Below, piece by piece: positions 60,968 to 64,000 of a DNA stretch of 64,000 nt. The notes beneath the pieces are model-generated. The model had not been told where the DNA came from, ran no database searches, and saw nothing but the letters and a program-made list of their open reading frames with translations. A program made the position numbers and the translations under genes. The number at the start of each line of letters is the position of its first letter. Position 1 is the stretch's first letter. This DNA is from JBMOKT01 sp049323895 (GTDB lineage Bacteria > Bacillota > Peptococcia > Peptococcales > BICA1-8): contig JBMOKT010000013.1 of assembly GCA_049323895.1 (NCBI GenBank), forward strand, positions 434,001 to 498,000. The letters run 5' to 3'.

Positions 60968-62023
60968 CTATGAATTTGCCTCTTCCGCTAATTTGATAAG
61001 GTCCTCTCCTATAACTGGAGTATATTTATCTAAAACCCCTTTAAGCGCTTCTTTAAATGCTTTTTTCTCAGCATCTGTTAATTCTGTAATTTCCACTTTA
61101 GCTTCGGTAAAAATTTTATCCAACTCGCTGCCTTTTGCAAAGGAGTTTTTCTCTAAAGATAACTCCCGTTCATATGCTGTAGCTTCTTTAAGAGCTTCTT
61201 CCAATATAGCTCTATCTTCACTAGATAACCCATTCCAGAACTTAGCGTTTGTAAGCACAACGTAATTCAAGCTGTTAATATCGGCAATAGTTAAATGTTT
61301 GATCACCTCGTGATAACGTTCTGTCTTAATATTGTCAAGACTTGCAACAGTCCCATCAAAGGTTCCCTGTTGCAATCCTGTATATACCTCTGCGAAAGGA
61401 ACTCCTACTGCTCCAGCACCGAGCTCTTCGTGCAACTCTGTTAAGACACCGCCACTGGGAATACGCATTTTTAGACCTTTTAAATCTGAAGGGCTTTTAA
61501 TAGTCCTTTTTCCATTAATCCAATTCCTCATACCGTTAGGCCAAGAAACCAATCCTTTAATACCCTTGCTTTCTAAACCAGCAAAGAGCTGTTGTCCACC
61601 AGGACCATCCCAGAATTTATTACTAGCCTTTTCATTTTTAAATAAAAATGGAATATCGGGCAATTGAAATCTTGGGTCTATAGCAACCAACTTACCTGCA
61701 GATGGAGCGATTATTTGAATATTATTGGTTTGAAGTGCTTCTAACTCATCCTTATCACCATACAACTGGGAAGATGGGTATACTTTGACTTCTATTCTAC
61801 CATTGCTTTTTTCGGCTGCTAAATCAGCAAACTTTTGAGCTGCTAAACCTTTAGGTGTTGTAGGTCCGACAACATGGCTAAACTTTATTACAACCTTCTC
61901 CCCTGTTGATTGTTTAACATCTGATTTTTCTCCATCTGTTTTTGTGGTGCCTCCACAACCTGCAGTAAAGATGACTAAACTCACAATTAGCCCCAAAATC
62001 AATAACTTGTTAATCTTATTCAT
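60968..62023 (-). CDS. TRAP transporter substrate-binding lipoprotein (DctP)
   Basis: 351 residues. Signal peptide with lipobox FTAGC (C23), so the mature protein is lipid-anchored outside. DctP/TeaA fold: VVIKFSHVVGPTTPKGLAAQKFADLAAEKSNGRIEVKVYPSSQLYGD, and the carboxylate-binding arginine region GLKMRIPSGGVL followed by GAGAVGVPFAEVYTGLQQGTFDG. Ligand is an organic acid of unknown size; operon partners suggest a di- or tricarboxylate. ATG follows AAGGGGG. Confidence 0.93.
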   Translation of the reverse strand: MNKINKLLILGLIVSLVIFTAGCGGTTKTDGEKSDVKQSTGEKVVIKFSHVVGPTTPKGLAAQKFADLAAEKSNGRIEVKVYPSSQLYGDKDELEALQTNNIQIIAPSAGKLVAIDPRFQLPDIPFLFKNEKASNKFWDGPGGQQLFAGLESKGIKGLVSWPNGMRNWINGKRTIKSPSDLKGLKMRIPSGGVLTELHEELGAGAVGVPFAEVYTGLQQGTFDGTVASLDNIKTERYHEVIKHLTIADINSLNYVVLTNAKFWNGLSSEDRAILEEALKEATAYERELSLEKNSFAKGSELDKIFTEAKVEITELTDAEKKAFKEALKGVLDKYTPVIGEDLIKLAEEANS

Positions 62024-62160
62024 TGTTGTACCCCCTTAATATTTATTGGTATGTTATTTAAAAAGGTGCATTCAGTTTATTAATTCTGCCGCTAAATATC
62101 CTCCTTTCTATATAAATTTTGTTTATTTGTTATTTTTCTGAAAGGTAAATAAATATAAAA

Positions 62161-62201
62161 AAACAGCCAGCAAAAAGTAAACCTCTTCAAACTGGCTGTT
62201 T
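62161..62201 (-). terminator. Terminator hairpin in the TRAP operon leader
   Basis: Minus strand AAACAGCCAG pairs with CTGGCTGTTT (10 bp, 21-base loop), followed by TTTTTATATTTATTT. It lies 138 bases upstream of dctP and 277 bases after ribU, so it is either an attenuator of the TRAP operon or a distant ribU terminator. Confidence 0.75.
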
Positions 62202-62249
62202 TCCACTATATCCACCAGGTCGCTCCAGTGATTGTGAAGAACACAGTAA

Positions 62250-62279
62250 ACTATATTATTAAATATAAAAGAAATTCAA
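62250..62279 (-). promoter_or_regulatory. Candidate promoter for the TRAP operon
   Basis: Minus-strand TTGAAT (62274-62279) and TATAGT (62250-62255) with an 18-base spacer, upstream of the hairpin at 62161-62201. Confidence 0.4.
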
Positions 62280-62477
62280 ATAACTTTTAAATATATTTGG
62301 TAATTTATTCATATTAATTCTTTATTTTCAAAATTCTATAATATTTTGATAATTCCTTTTTTTAAACCAAAAAATTTTCTTATAATAATAACTAGTATTT
62401 TTTAATCTCTTAATAAATACTGATGAAAAATTTTTATTTGGATTTTTCATATTTCTCCCAACTAGCTACTAAACTAA

Positions 62478-63038
62478 CTACTTTTCTACGAATGCTTCCT
62501 TTTTATTACTTTCTGGCTCCATGAATACCTTAACTTTTTTATACAATACGAAGGTAATCAGACCGGTAAGTGTTCCTTTAAATAAATTAAAGGGAATAAT
62601 AGATGCGGTTAAAAGTGGCAAAATTCCGTTTTGGGGGATGCCCCATAAGGGAAGCAGCCAATAATAGTTGGCAATAGCCATGACAGCAGTTGTAGCAATA
62701 ACTCCTAGTAAAATTGCAAATACAGCAGTCTTTCTATTTTTGTTGAAGGAGTATACCAGCCCTGCTACCAATGAAAAGGTAGCCCCTGCAATAAAGTTTG
62801 CAGTTATACCGATGAGACCTGCTGGCGCATTTCCCATTAGAAATGAAAGGGCATTCTTCCCAAAATCAACAAATACTCCTGCCCAAGGACCAATGGCAAA
62901 GGCTGCGATCAAAGCTGGAACTTCTGCTGCGTCATAGCGCAGATATTCAGGGAAAAAAGGCAGTGGTACTGCAAAAAACTGGAGGATTAAACCAAAGGCA
63001 GATAATAAAGCAATTCTAGATAAAACTTTGACACTCAT
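62478..63038 (-). CDS. ribU: Riboflavin ECF transporter S component RibU
   Basis: 186 residues, six predicted helices. ALLSAFGLILQFFAVPLPFFPEYLRYDAAEVPALIAAFAIGPWAGVFVDFGKNALSFL matches RibU-type substrate-binding components of energy-coupling factor transporters. The FMN riboswitch upstream fixes the substrate class as riboflavin. ATG behind AAAGGAGATG. Confidence 0.93.
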   Translation of the reverse strand: MSVKVLSRIALLSAFGLILQFFAVPLPFFPEYLRYDAAEVPALIAAFAIGPWAGVFVDFGKNALSFLMGNAPAGLIGITANFIAGATFSLVAGLVYSFNKNRKTAVFAILLGVIATTAVMAIANYYWLLPLWGIPQNGILPLLTASIIPFNLFKGTLTGLITFVLYKKVKVFMEPESNKKEAFVEK

Positions 63039-63078
63039 AAATACATCTCCTTTTGAAAAAAATTATGAAAAAATAGAA

Positions 63079-63100
63079 AACCCCGAAAAAATTCGGGGTT
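63079..63100 (-). terminator. Terminator of the FMN riboswitch
   Basis: Minus strand AACCCCGAA and TTCGGGGTT (9 bp, 4-base loop) followed by TTCTATTTTTTC. It sits between aptamer and ribU, the expression platform that stops transcription when FMN is bound. Confidence 0.9.
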
Positions 63101-63146
63101 AATGAGCAAAATAAGTACACTACAAATACAATAACGCACTACGACC

Positions 63147-63255
63147 CTCTTTCTCTCATCCAGACTTTAACTGTCGGCTTCGGAATCTAACCGAATCTGC
63201 CTTATGGCTCGCGGGCTTTACCGCCGGTAAGGAATTACACCTAACCCCGAAAGAG
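63147..63255 (-). promoter_or_regulatory. FMN riboswitch (RFN element)
   Basis: Minus strand carries the conserved RFN blocks in order: CTCTTTCGGGGTTAGGTGTA, CCGGCGGTAAAGCCCGCGA, GATTCGGTTAGATTCCGAAG, CCGACAGTTAAAGTCTGGAT, and closing GAGAAAGAG. P1 arms CTCTTTC and GAAAGAG pair. Controls ribU. Confidence 0.97.
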
Positions 63256-63276
63256 ATTATTCAGTTTTCTATGTCA

Positions 63277-63305
63277 ATACTACTGGAAACCTATAAGTCT
63301 GTCAA
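63277..63305 (-). promoter_or_regulatory. Promoter of ribU
   Basis: Minus-strand TTGACA (63300-63305) and TAGTAT (63277-63282) with a 17-base spacer, about 20 bases before the riboswitch. Just after the rpe stop codon. Confidence 0.85.
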
Positions 63306-63313
63306 TAACCATT

Positions 63314-63961
63314 TCAGATAACCTTTAAAGAAGATATGGCCTCTTTACGGTTGTCCGTGCCAAAGACATAGGAACCTGCTACCAGTACATCTGCTCCGGC
63401 CCTAGTAACCAGGGCGGCAGTCTGGGGGTTGATACCCCCGTCAATTTGAATTAGGGTTGAAAGGCCTCGCTCCGTTATCATTTCTTTTAATTTTTGCACC
63501 TTGGCAACAGTGCCGTCAATAAACTTCTGACCGCCAAATCCCGGGTTTACACTCATCAGCACAACCATATCTAACTCTTCCAGGATATAATCCAGGCTGG
63601 ACAATGGAGTAGCAGGATTAAGGGCTACTGCAGCTTTAACACCATAGCTTTTGATATTTTGAACAGAACGGTGCAAATGGTGCACAGCTTCTACATGGAC
63701 AGTCACCAAATCACAACCCGCTTTAATAAAATCTTCGATATAAAAATCGGGATTATAAATCATAAGATGTGCATCAAAAAAGAGTTTAGTATGGGAACGC
63801 AGCTTAGAGATAACAACCGGTCCCAAGGTAATATTAGGAACAAAATGCCCATCCATTACATCCAGATGCAGCCAGTCTGCACCGCCCATTTCAATGCTTT
63901 CTATTTCTTCTTTTAATCGGCTGAAATCTGCCGATAACAAAGATGGAGCAATCTTAACCAC
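63314..63961 (-). CDS. rpe: Ribulose-phosphate 3-epimerase
   Basis: 215 residues, TIM barrel of the pentose phosphate pathway. MVKIAPSLLSADFSRLKEEI, LHLDVMDGHFVPNITLGP, DAHLMIYNPDFYIEDF and VLMSVNPGFGGQKFI hold the metal ligands and catalytic aspartates. GTG start immediately after the TAA of the upstream gene, behind GAGAGGAG. The rsgA-rpe order is standard in Firmicutes. Confidence 0.97.
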   Translation of the reverse strand: MVKIAPSLLSADFSRLKEEIESIEMGGADWLHLDVMDGHFVPNITLGPVVISKLRSHTKLFFDAHLMIYNPDFYIEDFIKAGCDLVTVHVEAVHHLHRSVQNIKSYGVKAAVALNPATPLSSLDYILEELDMVVLMSVNPGFGGQKFIDGTVAKVQKLKEMITERGLSTLIQIDGGINPQTAALVTRAGADVLVAGSYVFGTDNRKEAISSLKVI

Positions 63962-64000
63962 TTAAAAACTCCTCTCTTGTTGAATTACTTCTTCTAAAAA
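63962..64000 (-). CDS. rsgA: 3' end of the gene before rpe, probably rsgA
   Basis: The last 12 codons give FLEEVIQQERSF and a TAA that touches the rpe GTG. The helix-like FLEEV...QQER ending resembles the C-terminus of RsgA (CpgA), which precedes rpe in Firmicutes. The body of the gene lies outside the window. Confidence 0.55.
   Translation of the reverse strand, partial: FLEEVIQQERSF

Larger units (their letters stand above)
62024..62477. other. 454-base region upstream of the TRAP operon
   Basis: Very AT-rich. It holds a candidate promoter (62250-62279), a terminator hairpin (62161-62201) and, near 62115, an AGAAAGGAGG-like site on the minus strand that is not followed by a recognisable long frame. 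No other gene was recognised. Confidence 0.65.

Noticed and set aside
62161..62240. T-box riboswitch upstream of the TRAP operon
   Set aside because: The conserved TGGnACCGCG antiterminator bulge and stem I motifs are absent.

Overview
The window comes from an anaerobic, endospore-forming low-GC Firmicute of the class Clostridia (Peptococcaceae-like by gene content; the genus cannot be fixed from sequence alone). Evidence: spore protease gpr with alpha/beta SASP genes, the sporulation membrane protein YlbJ, conserved Firmicutes blocks (rnhB-rbgA-lepB-rplS-trmD-rimM-rpsP-ffh, fapR-plsX-fab-acpP-fabF-rnc-smc-ftsY), strong GGAGG ribosome binding sites with many TTG/GTG starts, and an energy metabolism built on methylmalonyl-CoA, a sodium-pump decarboxylase and TRAP uptake. 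Almost everything lies on the minus strand; only tmcAL, ylbJ, gpr and rpmB are on the plus strand. No tRNA, rRNA, CRISPR array, phage or insertion sequence was seen.

Layout, left to right. 1-500: end of a complex I operon (nuoA, 5' part of nuoB). 500-8150: translation and secretion block. 8150-10350: 7-bp tandem repeat array, nitroreductase, small membrane protein, pyrophosphatase. 10480-14250: methylthioadenosine salvage operon (mtnP, mtnA, a class II aldolase, mtaD) behind ftsY. 14240-28840: ftsY, smc, radical SAM protein, rnc, then fatty acid synthesis from fabF back to the regulator fapR, whose promoter carries a FapR-like operator. 29155-34690: rpmF, yceD, pta, tmcAL, patatin, ylbJ. 34700-38210: rsmD and a spore cluster (gpr, two full SASPs, a 41-residue half-SASP, a SASP gene fragment, an unknown small protein). 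38329-48910: recG, then a complete set for succinyl-CoA to propionyl-CoA conversion (mutase in two subunits, MeaB, epimerase, Na+-translocating decarboxylase alpha/beta/gamma/delta) with birA, which would biotinylate the decarboxylase, just upstream. 49084-50229: rpmB and hslO. 50667-62023: a tricarboxylate operon: TRAP transporter, DUF3870 protein, PrpF-like isomerase, a three-subunit fumarate-reductase-like flavoprotein complex, aconitase and NADP-isocitrate dehydrogenase. 62478-64000: FMN-riboswitch-controlled ribU, rpe, and the last codons of rsgA.

The most interesting region is 50667-62023. A tricarboxylic or unsaturated acid imported by the TRAP system could be isomerised by the PrpF-like protein, hydrated by aconitase and oxidised by isocitrate dehydrogenase, while the flavoprotein complex reduces an enoate (fumarate or aconitate) or oxidises the saturated acid with electrons exchanged at the membrane. 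The prpF leader holds a strong intrinsic terminator directly before the ribosome binding site and a competing hairpin, which looks like an uncharacterised attenuator; the TRAP leader carries a terminator with the same 5' arm. Other points of interest are two dispersed non-coding repeat families, a perfect 48-bp palindrome upstream of rnc, and the remnants of SASP gene duplication.
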